A stretch of DNA of 64,000 nucleotides from Spirochaetota bacterium. GTDB taxonomy: Bacteria; Spirochaetota; UBA4802; UBA5550. The stretch lies in NCBI GenBank assembly GCA_016933025.1, contig JAFGBT010000025.1:35932-99931 (forward strand), in the 5' to 3' direction. The notes under the pieces are model-generated. The model searched no databases. It was not told the origin of the DNA and saw nothing but the letters and a program-made list of their open reading frames with translations. This document shows positions 8,901-18,459 of the stretch, piece by piece. Each line of letters starts with the position of its first letter. Within the stretch, counting starts at the first letter, position 1. A program made the translations under genes and the position numbers.

Positions 8901-10400
8901 TTACTTCAGCTCCGTGAGACGTCTATCGCAATTATTTTTTCCCAGCTCCGACCGTGCCTGGATGTAGAGCGGCTTTGCCATCAGGTACATTTTCCGCGCA
9001 GTTTCATGCCGCTTCGTGTACAGCGCCACATCGCCCAGGCTGTAAACGCAGTTCGCCTTGCCGAGGATCGATCCGGCCTGGCGGTACAGTTCCAGGGCGT
9101 CCCCGTAGAGCTTTGCAGCCGCTTCATACGATGCTCTGCGTAGCTGTATGTCGCCCTTCATGTGCAGGCAGTTGGCCTCGCCGAGCGTTGAATCCGCCGC
9201 GCGGTAGAGGGCGCGCGCCGAGGTAAAGCGGCCGTCCGCCGCTCGAAAGTTGTCACCGTAGAAGTATAGCTCGCCGATGCGGTACACGCAGTTCGCCTCG
9301 CCGATCAGTGATTGAGCCGCGCGGTAACGATTCATCGCCTCACGGTAGAGCTTCTCCGCGGCGCCCGTGTCGTCTTTCGCGCGCGCCAGGTCGCCCAGCC
9401 TCATCAGGCAGTAGGCTTCTCCCTTGAGGGATTTCACCTGTCGGTAGAGGGCGAGCGCCTTCATAAAGCGGTCGCGGGCGTCGTCATTGTCCTTCGCCCC
9501 GAAGGAGAGCTCTCCAAGCATTTTCAGGCAGTTCGCCTCGCCCAGCGGCGAGCCAGACTTCGAATAGATATCGAGGGCCCGCAGGTAGTGCCCGCGAGCG
9601 GCCACGGGCCGGGCGGTCTGGAAGGCGGCGTCGCCCATCCGCTTGATGCAGTTCGCCTCGCCCAGGTGCGACCCGAGCTTTCTGTAGAGGGGGAGTGCCT
9701 GACCGTAGAGCGCTTCGGCCTTTGGGTGGTCCCCTACCTGAAGCGCAAGGTCGCCGAACCGCTTCGTGCAGTTTACCTCGCCGAAGAGGGACCCGCCCCT
9801 ACGGTAGAGGGGGAGGGCCTCCCTGAATTTTCCTTCCGCGGCGGCATAGTCGGAACGGCGGAACGCGACATCCCCCTGACGGTTGATGCAGTGCGCCTGC
9901 CCGAGTATGCTCTGCTCGTCCCTGAACAGCTCCCGGGCGGACGCAAACGCCCGGTCGGCCTCGGCGTACCGGTAGCGGTAATCCAGTTCGATATTGCCCC
10001 GCGCGTACACGGCCGTCGCGGCGCTCATCTTGAGGCCTTTCGATCGGGCAAGTTCTTCGAGCACCCGGGTCATCCGGATGCCGGCATCATCGGTATAATT
10101 GCTTTCAAGCGCAGCGGCGTATGCGACGGCGTTCGAGATCCACCGCGCGGAAATTACCCGGCTGTTTTCTTCGGCGAGCTTCTTCCGCTCCTCGGAATTG
10201 TTGGCATGGGCGAGTTTTTTCAGGAGGTCGACGTCCCCGGCGCCCCATGCCCGTTCCTCGGATCCGTATCCCTGCATACACACGCCGCAGAGCAACACGA
10301 CCGCGAGTATTGTCCTGTGAACCGCGGCATTTCTCGTGGGAGAGATGGTGTTGATCATTGTCCAGCTCATGGAAATAAATTCAGCGGCCACCTGGTTCAT
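8901..10400 (-). CDS. Exported TPR-repeat protein
   Basis: 499 residues. A hydrophobic segment around residues 30-47 (TILAVVLLCGVCMQGYG) acts as a signal peptide or anchor. The body is a run of tetratricopeptide repeats of exactly 40 residues, like those of kinesin light chain, each with a core such as LGEANCIKRMGDAAF followed by A...Y..AL.LYR. About nine units are visible from residue 135 to the end. TPR arrays are protein-binding scaffolds; no partner is evident. The start is uncertain: TTG at 10403, ATG at 10400 and downstream ATGs all lack a clear ribosome site, and ATG at 10355 would give a more normal signal peptide. Confidence 0.8.
   Translation of the reverse strand: MNQVAAEFISMSWTMINTISPTRNAAVHRTILAVVLLCGVCMQGYGSEERAWGAGDVDLLKKLAHANNSEERKKLAEENSRVISARWISNAVAYAAALESNYTDDAGIRMTRVLEELARSKGLKMSAATAVYARGNIELDYRYRYAEADRAFASARELFRDEQSILGQAHCINRQGDVAFRRSDYAAAEGKFREALPLYRRGGSLFGEVNCTKRFGDLALQVGDHPKAEALYGQALPLYRKLGSHLGEANCIKRMGDAAFQTARPVAARGHYLRALDIYSKSGSPLGEANCLKMLGELSFGAKDNDDARDRFMKALALYRQVKSLKGEAYCLMRLGDLARAKDDTGAAEKLYREAMNRYRAAQSLIGEANCVYRIGELYFYGDNFRAADGRFTSARALYRAADSTLGEANCLHMKGDIQLRRASYEAAAKLYGDALELYRQAGSILGKANCVYSLGDVALYTKRHETARKMYLMAKPLYIQARSELGKNNCDRRLTELK
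8931..9980 (-). repeat. exact 120-bp tandem repeats encoding TPR units
   Basis: The codons for the conserved GEANC core recur at 8931, 9051, 9171, 9291, 9411, 9531, 9651, 9771 and 9891 with a strict 120-base period and no indels. The first and last copies are the most diverged. The regularity points to growth by unit duplication. Confidence 0.8.
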
Positions 10401-10613
10401 CAATGAAGGTTTTTAATCTATAATTGGCGTTTTGTCTATACATTTTTCAATAAGGTAATGCGAGATTATCCGTGAATCAACTGCGAAATATGAAGTATTG
10501 AATAATAGAATATAAATCACGGTATAGGTGTTGATGGCTAAAAAAATGCATGTCAGTCCTCTATAAATAATACTCATATTACAAAAAAAGTATCCTATTT
10601 TTTTCTAAAAATG

Positions 10614-10642
10614 TTGAAAATTTATGGCATTATCGCTATTTT
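10614..10642 (+). promoter_or_regulatory. possible promoter in the 10.4-10.7 kb divergent gap
   Basis: The 300-base gap between the TPR gene and the small Cys protein is AT-rich and has no gene. TTGAAA at 10614-10619 and TATTTT at 10637-10642 with a 17-base spacer could drive the gene at 10713. Confidence 0.35.
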
Positions 10643-10712
10643 AATATATTATGTCTCATAAGGCCGGCTGCGCTGCGCGCCCCCATTATTGAGCCGCGAC
10701 GGAGGTCCGTTC

Positions 10713-10928
10713 ATGAAACTTGAAGAATGCAAGAAGTGCCAGTACCATTATAAATTGCAGCGGGATGATATACTGTGCGAATTTAACGGCGGCTTTAATT
10801 ACCGGGTTATAACACATGATAAAAAGGGGGCCCCGGTTGTCGTCGGGTGTCCCCTTGAAATACCGATCGCGAAGAAAGACTCGTCGATCGTTGCGAACAA
10901 TATGAAATTCCTTGTCAATATATCGTGA
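10713..10928 (+). CDS. Small four-cysteine protein
   Basis: 71 residues. GGAGG six bases before the ATG decides the start. Cysteines occur as CKKC near the N-terminus and as single residues in DDILCEF and VVGCPLE, a pattern that could hold one zinc or iron atom. Spacing resembles small zinc-ribbon or iron-sulphur proteins, but no family was recognised. No signal peptide, so cytoplasmic. It converges on the giant kinase gene, with 39 bases between stops. Confidence 0.65.
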   Translation: MKLEECKKCQYHYKLQRDDILCEFNGGFNYRVITHDKKGAPVVVGCPLEIPIAKKDSSIVANNMKFLVNIS

Positions 10929-10967
10929 TTCGTTCCCGTTATTTCCCGGACAACTGGAGGAGACCGG

Positions 10968-13900
10968 TCATTCCGAGTGCATTACCCTGTTGATTACCGC
11001 TTTCAGGTCCTCTATACGGTACGGCTTTGCAACGACGTCGGTGAAACCGTACTTAGAGAAGTTCGCCATGACCGGGTCGTTTGAATAGCCGCTCGAAACA
11101 ATTGCCTTGACATGCGGATTCAACTCCCGGATCCGCTGGATGGTCTCCTTGCCCCCCATTTTCCCCGGCACCGTGAGGTCCATGATGACCAGGTCATAGG
11201 GATTGCTCTCATTTATCGATTTCCGGTACATCTCGATCGCTTCCTCGCCGTGCAGCGCGTAGTCGGCCTTCATGCCGAGATGGGATATCATGTTGCCGGC
11301 CACACGGAGAACCACCTCGTCATCATCCATGATAAGGATCCTACCGGCTGGCAGGCGGCTCTTCTGATCCCGTGCCTCGCTGACCGAAATTTTTTCCTTG
11401 GACGAGGGGAGGTAGATGATGAAGGTCGTGCCTGTCCTGGGCTCCGATTCGAAGCTGATATGGCCGCCGTGCCTCTTGATGATGGAATAGGAGACCGTGA
11501 GACCGAGGCCGCTCCCGTTTTCCTTGGTCGTGAAATAGGGATCGAAAATATATTTCTGGTTTTCAATCGGAATGCCCTCGCCATGATCGGATATCTGTAT
11601 GCGTATATAATGGCCCGGCTTGAGGGGAAGCCTGCTCCATTCGTCCATCACCTCGTTCTTGGCCCTGACCTCGATGGCGCCCCCCTCTTTCATTGCCTGC
11701 ATGGCGTTGATCACCAGGTTGTGAATGACCTGGCTGATCTGGCCCTCATCGATCTCGGCGTTGCGGAGGTCGTTCTGGATGGAGTAGATGCAGACGACGT
11801 TAGAACCACTCAGCGCAAAGTCGATGGTCTGCCGCAGCAGGTTCTTGATGGATACCGTTTTCTTGATCGGCGCCCCACCCTTGGAGAAGGTGAGGAGCTG
11901 ATGGGTCAGATCCTTCGCCCTGAGCGAAGCGTTTTCGGCCTCGGCGAGTATCATGAAGTTCTGGTCGTCTCGGGGTATATTGAGCCTGGCCAGGGAGATA
12001 TTCCCGATGATCGCGGTGAGAAGATTGTTGAAATCATGCGCGATGCCGCCGGCGAAAACCCCGAGCGATTCTATTTTCGACGCCTTCAATAAATCCTCTT
12101 CCATGCGCTTCCGTTCGGTTATGTCGGTGAAGAGGCCGAAACTCCCGGCGAAATTTCCGTCTGCGTCAAATATCGGGCGGGGAGATACAAGAGCCGATAT
12201 GGTTAAACCGTATTTGCGCTCCAGGTCGATTTCATACGGCTCGTGCTCTCCCCTGCGCCGGCGCATGAGCTGCTGTTTCAGCACCGCCTTGCTCGTCTCT
12301 GTAAGGAGCTTCTCCAGGGGAAGCCCGAGTATCTCCTCACGGTCGTACCCGATCATGTCGCAGAAGCGGCTGTTGACAAAGGTGAGTTCCCCCAGGTCGT
12401 TGAGTACGCATATCCCCTCGTTCATGGATTCAACCACCAGGCGGTAGCGGTCTTCGCTGTCGCGCAGGGCGGCCTCGGCCTTCCAGTGCTGGGTGATCTC
12501 CTGGGTGAGCTTGTCGTAGAGCTGCGCTATTTCGAGCGAGATGGCGGCCTGCGCCGCAAGGAGGCCGAGGATCTCCACATGGTCAGACGTGAATGCGCCA
12601 GGCAGGATCCGGTTCTCCAGGTAGAGTATCCCGGTCAGCCTGGTGTGCCGCACCACCGGAAGACAGAGCACCGAAACCGGCCGGCTGTCGGTGAGATACT
12701 CTTCGAGCGGCAGGCTGTCCTCGCTCCGCACGTCATGAATCAACAGGTGTTTTTTCGACCGCATGACGAAGTTAACGATCGGGACCAGCAGATCCTTTTT
12801 TGCATTCAGAGGCGTCGTTTTTACCACGGTCCTCACTTCATCAGTCATGACGGTTTCGGCGACAATGGATGCGTCGGGACCGTCCACCGTGATGAAATAG
12901 CCCCGATCGGCCCCGGCATTCTCAAGAGCGATTTTCATAAGTTTTTTTAACAGGTCTTCGGTGATGATTTCGCTTGAGATGGCCTGCAGTGAATTAACGA
13001 TGCTCGCGTAGTTCAGGTAACGTGCGGCCGCCGCCTCCGCAGACGTCGGTTCATGCAGGTAGGCGGTCCGCTTCAATTCGATATCGGCAACCTTCGCGTC
13101 GGCGCCCCATTCCCGGTAACAGCTTCGCGCCTGGCTGATGTGGGCCTTTGCCGATATGTCATTCCCGTAACGTATATGGAAATCCGCGAGCCGTTCGCAG
13201 ATGATGCCCTCATGGTTGATATAGCCGTTTTTCTGCGCCTGCCTGAGTGCCTCCCCGTAGCACTGGAGCGCGGCCATGTCGTTTCCGCGGACCAGCAGGA
13301 GTTCCGCCTGTAAAAGATGGTACAGATGGAGAAAATTCTCCGGACAGCTCTCAGCCCATCGCCGGAACAGCGACACGCTTTTTTTTAGAAACGGGACGTA
13401 TCTCCTTCGCTCTTTCGGCGACAGCCTTGAGAAGCATCCCGCGATTGCAAGGGAAAAATAAAGATGGTATTCCGATATATGGATCACTGCATATAAAAAC
13501 TTATCGACATCATGCCGCATTATAGCCGCGAGACGGATCGTTTTCTCTGCATCTCCGAACATATACGACGATATCATCTCGGTAAGATAATACAGATATC
13601 TGATATATTTGTTTTTCCCGGCGCGCTCCAGGAGGGCCGGTTCGTCGATCTTCCCGCCAACAGGCCGCGCTTGGTCCGGCGGCTCTCCCTTCAGGCGATG
13701 GATCAGAAGGTAGAAGATGTTGAACATGTCGCGGGCCATGCTGAAGCGCGTAAGCTTGATGAAGTTCAGGTGTGTCTCGTATATAAGGATGAGGGAGTTA
13801 ATGTCCTTCCCCTTCCGTGTCGAATGGCTGAGGATGTTCGCTATGGCCTGGCTGGTGAACAGGAAATCCCCGGTTGATATCCCGGCCTGCAGGGCGGTGG

Positions 13901-16898
13901 TGAAGTGCTCGATGTATTCGTTGAATGGCCGTTTCCAGCAGGCTATCGTCGCCCCGAAAAGATGGTGTATCCTGGCCTTCATTTCGGCGTCATGGAACTT
14001 CTCGTTCAGGGCCAGCCCCAGTCTTCCGTACTCGTAGGCCCGGGCATAATCCCCGAATCTGTTTCCGAGAACCGCGCCGTAAATGACATAGGCGTAGGGC
14101 GCGTACCGGGAGTTCCCGTACCTCAGGGTCATATTGATCAGGTTCAACGCCAGCAGAAGTATCAGCCTCAGGTCCTCAATTTTATTGGAGCAGTATGCCG
14201 GTACTGTTATTTTTACCATGATGTCCATTAGGCGGAGAATATTCCGGTTCTCTATGGGCGGTAATGACAGGAGTTCGTCCAGGCTCTTTTTTTTCAGGGC
14301 TTTGCCGGTGAAATACAGACGCGCGATGAGCGACGGCATCCACGGATTACGAGGCACTTTAAGATTGAAGGTGCGAAGGGTCTTGAGGCCAAGCTCTATC
14401 GCCTCTTCAACCCTGTTTTGGTGGCTCCGAAGCACGATGAGAAGGCTGTAAATTTTCGACCTGTCGGCGTCGGTGCGGGCGTGCGAGAGGAGGCTTCTAA
14501 ATATGGATTCGTCGCCGGGGATGATGCCGGCGAGGAACTGGCACTCGGCCTTTTCCAGGTAAATCGTGAAGGCAAGCTCGTATTTTTTTTCCCACACCTT
14601 CTCGGGGAGGAGTGCGGCGGCGCAGTCAAGGTATTTCACCGCCGAGGCGTATGCGGAGGTGAGCTTCGCCCTGGCCGCGGCCGTCATATTCATCTGCACA
14701 ACTTCCCGGCGTTCTTCGGGATCAGTGACGAGCTCGAGGCTCTGGTTGAAATAATCGACTATGGCGAAGACTTTTTCCGGAGCCTCCACCACGGCCTGGT
14801 TCCTGATGAGCGATTTCCCGATCCGGTAGTTCAGCACGCGCCGCTCACCGACCGGCGTTATGGAGAGGACCGATTCGTGTATCCGGTCGTGGGAAAAGGC
14901 GTAACCGGGCGGCGACGATATAATCAGTTCGTTCTGGATCGATTCGTTCAGGTCAATAATGACGTCGTTGACGGGCCTGTCGCAGACCTCGGAAAGGACC
15001 TCGGGGCTGAAACGGTTGCCGATGATGGCCGCGATTTTCAGGATTTCCCGGGATTCGTTCCTCATGCGGCTGATACGTTCGATCATCAGCTCGATGACGT
15101 TGTCCGTGGCCTGCATTCTTTTGATGCGCTCAAGGTCCCATCTCCATCCTTCGCCTCCGGTATGTGCAAGGATCCCGTCTTCATGGAGACGCTTGAGGAA
15201 TTGCTTGAGAAAGAATGGATTGCCCCCGGTTTTCTGGTAAATGAGGCCTACCAGGTCGCGGCAGGCGTCGGCTTCGGTGTCGAGCGTGTCTATGATAATG
15301 TCGGTCACGTCTGAAAGCGGAAGCGGCTCAAGCATTATGGTACTGTATTCCACTCCGGACGACTTCATACCGGCGATCAGCTCCCCGACGGGATGACCGT
15401 CCGTTATTCCGTCGTCACGGTACGATCCGATGAAAAGAATGTGCGAAAGCCCGGGATCAGCCGCCAGTATCCTCAGGAGGCTGAGGCTCGCCGAGTCGGC
15501 CCACTGGAGGTCTTCCATCGCGAGGACAAGGGGGTGTTCTTCCCCGGCAAACACGCCGATGAATTTTTTCATCACGAGGTTGAAACGGTTCAGCGATTCC
15601 TCGGGTCCGGCGGCTGGCAGCGGCGGCTGGCTTCCGATAATCAACTCCGCCTCGGGTATCATGTCTGTAATGATTTTACCGTTTGACCCTAGTGCGTCCC
15701 GAAAGGACGATTTCCACGACTGCATGCGCTCTTCGCTTTCGGACAGAATCAGCCTGATGAGGTTCCGGAACGCGTGGATAAAGGCGCTGAAGGGCCTGAC
15801 ACGGTCCATGCGCTGGAATTTGCCAGATGCGAAATAGCCCCGGTGGCGGGTCACTGGCCTCTGCAGCTCGTGTATCAGCGTTGATTTCCCTATGCCGCCC
15901 CACCCCGACACCATGAGGAAGCGGGTGGGGCCCTTCAGGATCTCTTCGAACAGGGACATGAGGAAGTCGATCTCATGTTTCCTGCCGTATATTCGCTGCG
16001 GGATCATGAACCTGTCGTGGATGTCCTGCTCGCCGAGGCTGAACGTTTCGATTCTCCCGCTTTTTTTAATCTGCCGCATGCATTCCTCGAGGTCGGCGAT
16101 AAGACCCCGGGCGCTTTGGTAGCGGTTCTCTGCGTTTTTGGCGATCATCTTCATGATAATTTTTGAGATGACCGCGGGGATATCATCCTTGACTGCGGTC
16201 GGCGGCTGCGGCTGCCGGGCCATGTGCGCGTGCAGGATCTCGAGCGGGTCGGTGGATGGAAACGCCGGCTGGCCCGTGAGTACCTCGTACAGCGTCATGC
16301 CGAGGGAATAGAAGTCCGACCGGTGGTCTGTCTTCCTGTTGGTGCGGCCCGTCTGTTCCGGCGAAATATAGGGGAGGTTGTTCATGATGACGTCGGGGTT
16401 GTAGATTTCCTCCGCTTTACAGGCGGTGGCCGAGCTGAAGCCGAAGTCACGGATTTTAACGATCCTTGTCTCAGGATTTATGATGATGGAGCCGGGATTG
16501 ATGTCCGCATATAGGATGTTATGGCTGTGGATCCGGTCAAGGCCGCGCGCTATCTGGATTGCGATATCGAGGAGCTCCCGGTTCTGTATCTTTTTTTGCA
16601 GAGCATAGTGGCGGAGAGAAATGCCCGGCGGGTTCTCGGTGAAGAACATGATACCGTTCCAGTTCTGATCGCGGACCTTTTCGCTGCCGTATACGGCAGC
16701 AACGTGGTCGGACTCTATCAGCCTCGCCTGCTCGAATTCATAGGTGAGTTGGACGATATCTGAAGTGGTCCAATTTTCGAAGGGGAAATATTTGATGATG
16801 ACCGGCCTGCCGGTCAGTGATTCAATGCCGGAATAGGTGAGATACCGTGAGCCACGGTATATTTCCTTGACGTTGTCATAACCGTTGATGATTATCAA
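10968..16898 (-). CDS. Ser/Thr kinase-AAA ATPase-GAF-PAS-histidine kinase-receiver hybrid
   Basis: 1976 residues, no membrane segment. Domains in order: protein-kinase-like (about 1-275), AAA/signal ATPase (300-600, Walker A GWGGIGKST near 330), helical TPR-like region (620-1290), GAF (1300-1450), PAS (1475-1600), HisKA with GIAHDFNNLL near 1621, HATPase (GEGIPI...GSGLGLTVS near 1776-1803), and a receiver (LIMDDDE near 1853, phospho-acceptor in VIMDLTVPG near 1906). This is the known multidomain kinase/ATPase/histidine-kinase architecture. The kinase keeps Lys36 and DFG (RDFGF), but its catalytic loop reads YADINPGSI. The usual His-Arg/Lys and metal-binding Asn are changed, so Ser/Thr kinase activity may be weak or lost. 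Start is TTG at 16898 after a G-rich stretch. Confidence 0.88.
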   Translation of the reverse strand: MIIINGYDNVKEIYRGSRYLTYSGIESLTGRPVIIKYFPFENWTTSDIVQLTYEFEQARLIESDHVAAVYGSEKVRDQNWNGIMFFTENPPGISLRHYALQKKIQNRELLDIAIQIARGLDRIHSHNILYADINPGSIIINPETRIVKIRDFGFSSATACKAEEIYNPDVIMNNLPYISPEQTGRTNRKTDHRSDFYSLGMTLYEVLTGQPAFPSTDPLEILHAHMARQPQPPTAVKDDIPAVISKIIMKMIAKNAENRYQSARGLIADLEECMRQIKKSGRIETFSLGEQDIHDRFMIPQRIYGRKHEIDFLMSLFEEILKGPTRFLMVSGWGGIGKSTLIHELQRPVTRHRGYFASGKFQRMDRVRPFSAFIHAFRNLIRLILSESEERMQSWKSSFRDALGSNGKIITDMIPEAELIIGSQPPLPAAGPEESLNRFNLVMKKFIGVFAGEEHPLVLAMEDLQWADSASLSLLRILAADPGLSHILFIGSYRDDGITDGHPVGELIAGMKSSGVEYSTIMLEPLPLSDVTDIIIDTLDTEADACRDLVGLIYQKTGGNPFFLKQFLKRLHEDGILAHTGGEGWRWDLERIKRMQATDNVIELMIERISRMRNESREILKIAAIIGNRFSPEVLSEVCDRPVNDVIIDLNESIQNELIISSPPGYAFSHDRIHESVLSITPVGERRVLNYRIGKSLIRNQAVVEAPEKVFAIVDYFNQSLELVTDPEERREVVQMNMTAAARAKLTSAYASAVKYLDCAAALLPEKVWEKKYELAFTIYLEKAECQFLAGIIPGDESIFRSLLSHARTDADRSKIYSLLIVLRSHQNRVEEAIELGLKTLRTFNLKVPRNPWMPSLIARLYFTGKALKKKSLDELLSLPPIENRNILRLMDIMVKITVPAYCSNKIEDLRLILLLALNLINMTLRYGNSRYAPYAYVIYGAVLGNRFGDYARAYEYGRLGLALNEKFHDAEMKARIHHLFGATIACWKRPFNEYIEHFTTALQAGISTGDFLFTSQAIANILSHSTRKGKDINSLILIYETHLNFIKLTRFSMARDMFNIFYLLIHRLKGEPPDQARPVGGKIDEPALLERAGKNKYIRYLYYLTEMISSYMFGDAEKTIRLAAIMRHDVDKFLYAVIHISEYHLYFSLAIAGCFSRLSPKERRRYVPFLKKSVSLFRRWAESCPENFLHLYHLLQAELLLVRGNDMAALQCYGEALRQAQKNGYINHEGIICERLADFHIRYGNDISAKAHISQARSCYREWGADAKVADIELKRTAYLHEPTSAEAAAARYLNYASIVNSLQAISSEIITEDLLKKLMKIALENAGADRGYFITVDGPDASIVAETVMTDEVRTVVKTTPLNAKKDLLVPIVNFVMRSKKHLLIHDVRSEDSLPLEEYLTDSRPVSVLCLPVVRHTRLTGILYLENRILPGAFTSDHVEILGLLAAQAAISLEIAQLYDKLTQEITQHWKAEAALRDSEDRYRLVVESMNEGICVLNDLGELTFVNSRFCDMIGYDREEILGLPLEKLLTETSKAVLKQQLMRRRRGEHEPYEIDLERKYGLTISALVSPRPIFDADGNFAGSFGLFTDITERKRMEEDLLKASKIESLGVFAGGIAHDFNNLLTAIIGNISLARLNIPRDDQNFMILAEAENASLRAKDLTHQLLTFSKGGAPIKKTVSIKNLLRQTIDFALSGSNVVCIYSIQNDLRNAEIDEGQISQVIHNLVINAMQAMKEGGAIEVRAKNEVMDEWSRLPLKPGHYIRIQISDHGEGIPIENQKYIFDPYFTTKENGSGLGLTVSYSIIKRHGGHISFESEPRTGTTFIIYLPSSKEKISVSEARDQKSRLPAGRILIMDDDEVVLRVAGNMISHLGMKADYALHGEEAIEMYRKSINESNPYDLVIMDLTVPGKMGGKETIQRIRELNPHVKAIVSSGYSNDPVMANFSKYGFTDVVAKPYRIEDLKAVINRVMHSE

Positions 16899-16998
16899 CC
16901 CCGCCCCCTGCTCAAGGGTAATCGAGTCATGAACGGCGGCCGTTGCCCGGTTGGCACAACAGGATCACTGTACGACGATTCCCTCAGCTTATAGTATA

Positions 16999-17027
16999 TT
17001 CATAAAAAAAAGTTCCTCGCTCGTCAA
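16999..17027 (-). promoter_or_regulatory. possible promoter for the hybrid kinase gene
   Basis: On the minus strand, TTGACG (17022-17027), a 17-base spacer and TATGAA (16999-17004) lie about 100 bases before the TTG start. Confidence 0.35.
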
Positions 17028-17167
17028 CTTATTACTTAATCCATCGCTTTTTTTCAATAAAATAATGCAGCCCCGGGTGCCTCAGCACGCCTGGAGATGA
17101 TGTTTTTTTCTTGATTTTATCCGTATCTGGTTTAGACAGAGGGAATATAAATCCTGAAGGTAAAATC

Positions 17168-17674
17168 ATGAAATTTCTTTGTCCGGCCGTTGCGGTAATC
17201 GTGGCGCTCTCCGGGTGCGGGAGACTGATCAAGGTTCCCGAACAGGAGCGCGTCATTCGTCAGGTCTTCGAAGTCAGCTCCACGAAGAGCGAGATATATG
17301 ATAGGGCCCTTGAATGGTGCGCAAAGAAACTCGCGACAGTGAATGACAGTATTATCGTGAAGGACAGGGGAAAGGGAAAGATAATTGGGAGAGGAACCGG
17401 AAAATATTCCGAATATTTTAATTTTCTGGTCGACCGTGAATTCAGCTACAACATTACCATCGAGACGAAAGACAACCGCTTCAGGGTTACCTTTGACAAT
17501 TTTATCGTATATTATGACGAGCGTCAGCTCAAGTCAACCACGGCGGAATTCAAGTTTGAGATCGATAAGATCAGAGGAAAGCTGGAGCCCCTCATGGAAA
17601 ACCTCCGCGATTACGTCTCCCGCGGCGTTAAGAAAAACGAAGACAAGAAGGAAGAGAAAGAGGAGGATTGGTGA
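17168..17674 (+). CDS. Lipoprotein with DUF4468-like (TBP-fold) domain
   Basis: 168 residues. GAAGG precedes the ATG at 17168. The signal peptide ends in a clear lipobox (VALSGC), so Cys19 should be lipidated. After a short linker, residues about 45-130 carry the pattern of the DUF4468 family: IYDRALEWCAKKL, a strand ending in KGKIIGRG, then YNITIETKDNRFRVTFDNF. These envelope domains have unknown function. The C-terminus is very charged (KKNEDKKEEKEEDW). It stands alone between the hybrid kinase and a convergent gene. Confidence 0.75.
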   Translation: MKFLCPAVAVIVALSGCGRLIKVPEQERVIRQVFEVSSTKSEIYDRALEWCAKKLATVNDSIIVKDRGKGKIIGRGTGKYSEYFNFLVDREFSYNITIETKDNRFRVTFDNFIVYYDERQLKSTTAEFKFEIDKIRGKLEPLMENLRDYVSRGVKKNEDKKEEKEEDW

Positions 17675-17691
17675 CAGGCCGGCCGGCCCTG

Positions 17692-18282
17692 TCAGAGAGA
17701 GAGAATTTTCCCGAGAAACAACTCCATGAACTTCTGATCCTGCATCCCGCTGAGGTCTCGGTGCCTTTCCGATCCGAGGCGTATCAGTTCCTCTCCGCAC
17801 TGGCACCTGAAGTCGTTTTCAGCGGCGTCACGGTGGCAGTAGTATTTTCTTTCGCTTTTTGGGTTATTAAAATAATCGTTCAGATAGTTGTCGATAAGGT
17901 CTTTTTTTCTATTATTCACGATGTCTTGGCTCAGGATTATCGCCTCCATATTGCCCTTCTGGCAAGTTATGAGCCGGGAGTATTCCTCTTTCTGTACCGA
18001 TGAGAGGACCTTCTTGATATCCTCCTCGCAGACTTTTTTCGCGCATTCTTCCTTTGTGTAGTATTTCGATAATTTGATGGCGCCGTATTTGCCGCCAAGG
18101 TATTTCCCGTATACGAAAATCTTCTGCTTGATTGATTCGAAGCAGATGTAAATGGCGCCTTCATTGGTGTCCGACACGAAGGATGTGAGATAATCCATTT
18201 CCCTGCCGCATACGGTGCAGTATACTGTGCTCGGGCTCCGGTGCAGTTCTTTTTCAGAGGGACATGGTTTTATTTCATGCAT
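17692..18282 (-). CDS. Unknown protein with two zinc-ribbon-like cysteine pairs
   Basis: 196 residues, cytoplasmic. A CTVCG pair occurs near residue 24 and a CQCG pair near residue 159, with further Cys and His residues (KYYCHRD) just before the second. Together they could bind zinc. Between them is a charged helical region. No family was recognised and no promoter or partner is obvious. The stop lies 18 bases from the stop of the convergent lipoprotein gene. Confidence 0.6.
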   Translation of the reverse strand: MHEIKPCPSEKELHRSPSTVYCTVCGREMDYLTSFVSDTNEGAIYICFESIKQKIFVYGKYLGGKYGAIKLSKYYTKEECAKKVCEEDIKKVLSSVQKEEYSRLITCQKGNMEAIILSQDIVNNRKKDLIDNYLNDYFNNPKSERKYYCHRDAAENDFRCQCGEELIRLGSERHRDLSGMQDQKFMELFLGKILSL

Positions 18283-18302
18283 GATCGGGCTCCGTGAAAT
18301 TT

Positions 18303-18316
18303 GGTGTCAGAGTAAA
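18303..18316 (+). repeat. dispersed motif GGTGTCAGAGTAAA, copy 1
   Basis: An exact copy of a 14-base motif that recurs between genes in this window. A second shared block, CCAGCCGGTTT, follows at 18344-18354; the same block follows the copy at 37672. Confidence 0.5.
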
Positions 18317-18459
18317 AATTGAACATGATGTTTAGATAACCGTCCAGCCGGTTTGTGTCAAGAATTATTCATCCGTGAATATGGCATTATCCGGTTATAG
18401 TTTGCATTTCATCAGTAAGTAAGATGGAAGTTTTTTCAAGAGGGCCTGCTTCGGTGACC

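Noticed and set aside
8931..9980. CRISPR array suggested by a regular 120-base period
   Set aside because: Units are coding, have no conserved spacer boundary and no cas genes; they are TPR repeats.
9312..10406. 364-residue open frame on the plus strand opposite the TPR gene
   Set aside because: It is an antisense shadow of the 40-residue repeats; no ribosome site, no recognised fold, and the minus strand has regular TPRs.
14418..15314. 298-residue plus-strand frame inside the hybrid kinase gene
   Set aside because: Shadow frame of a GC-rich gene; no start signal or known domain.
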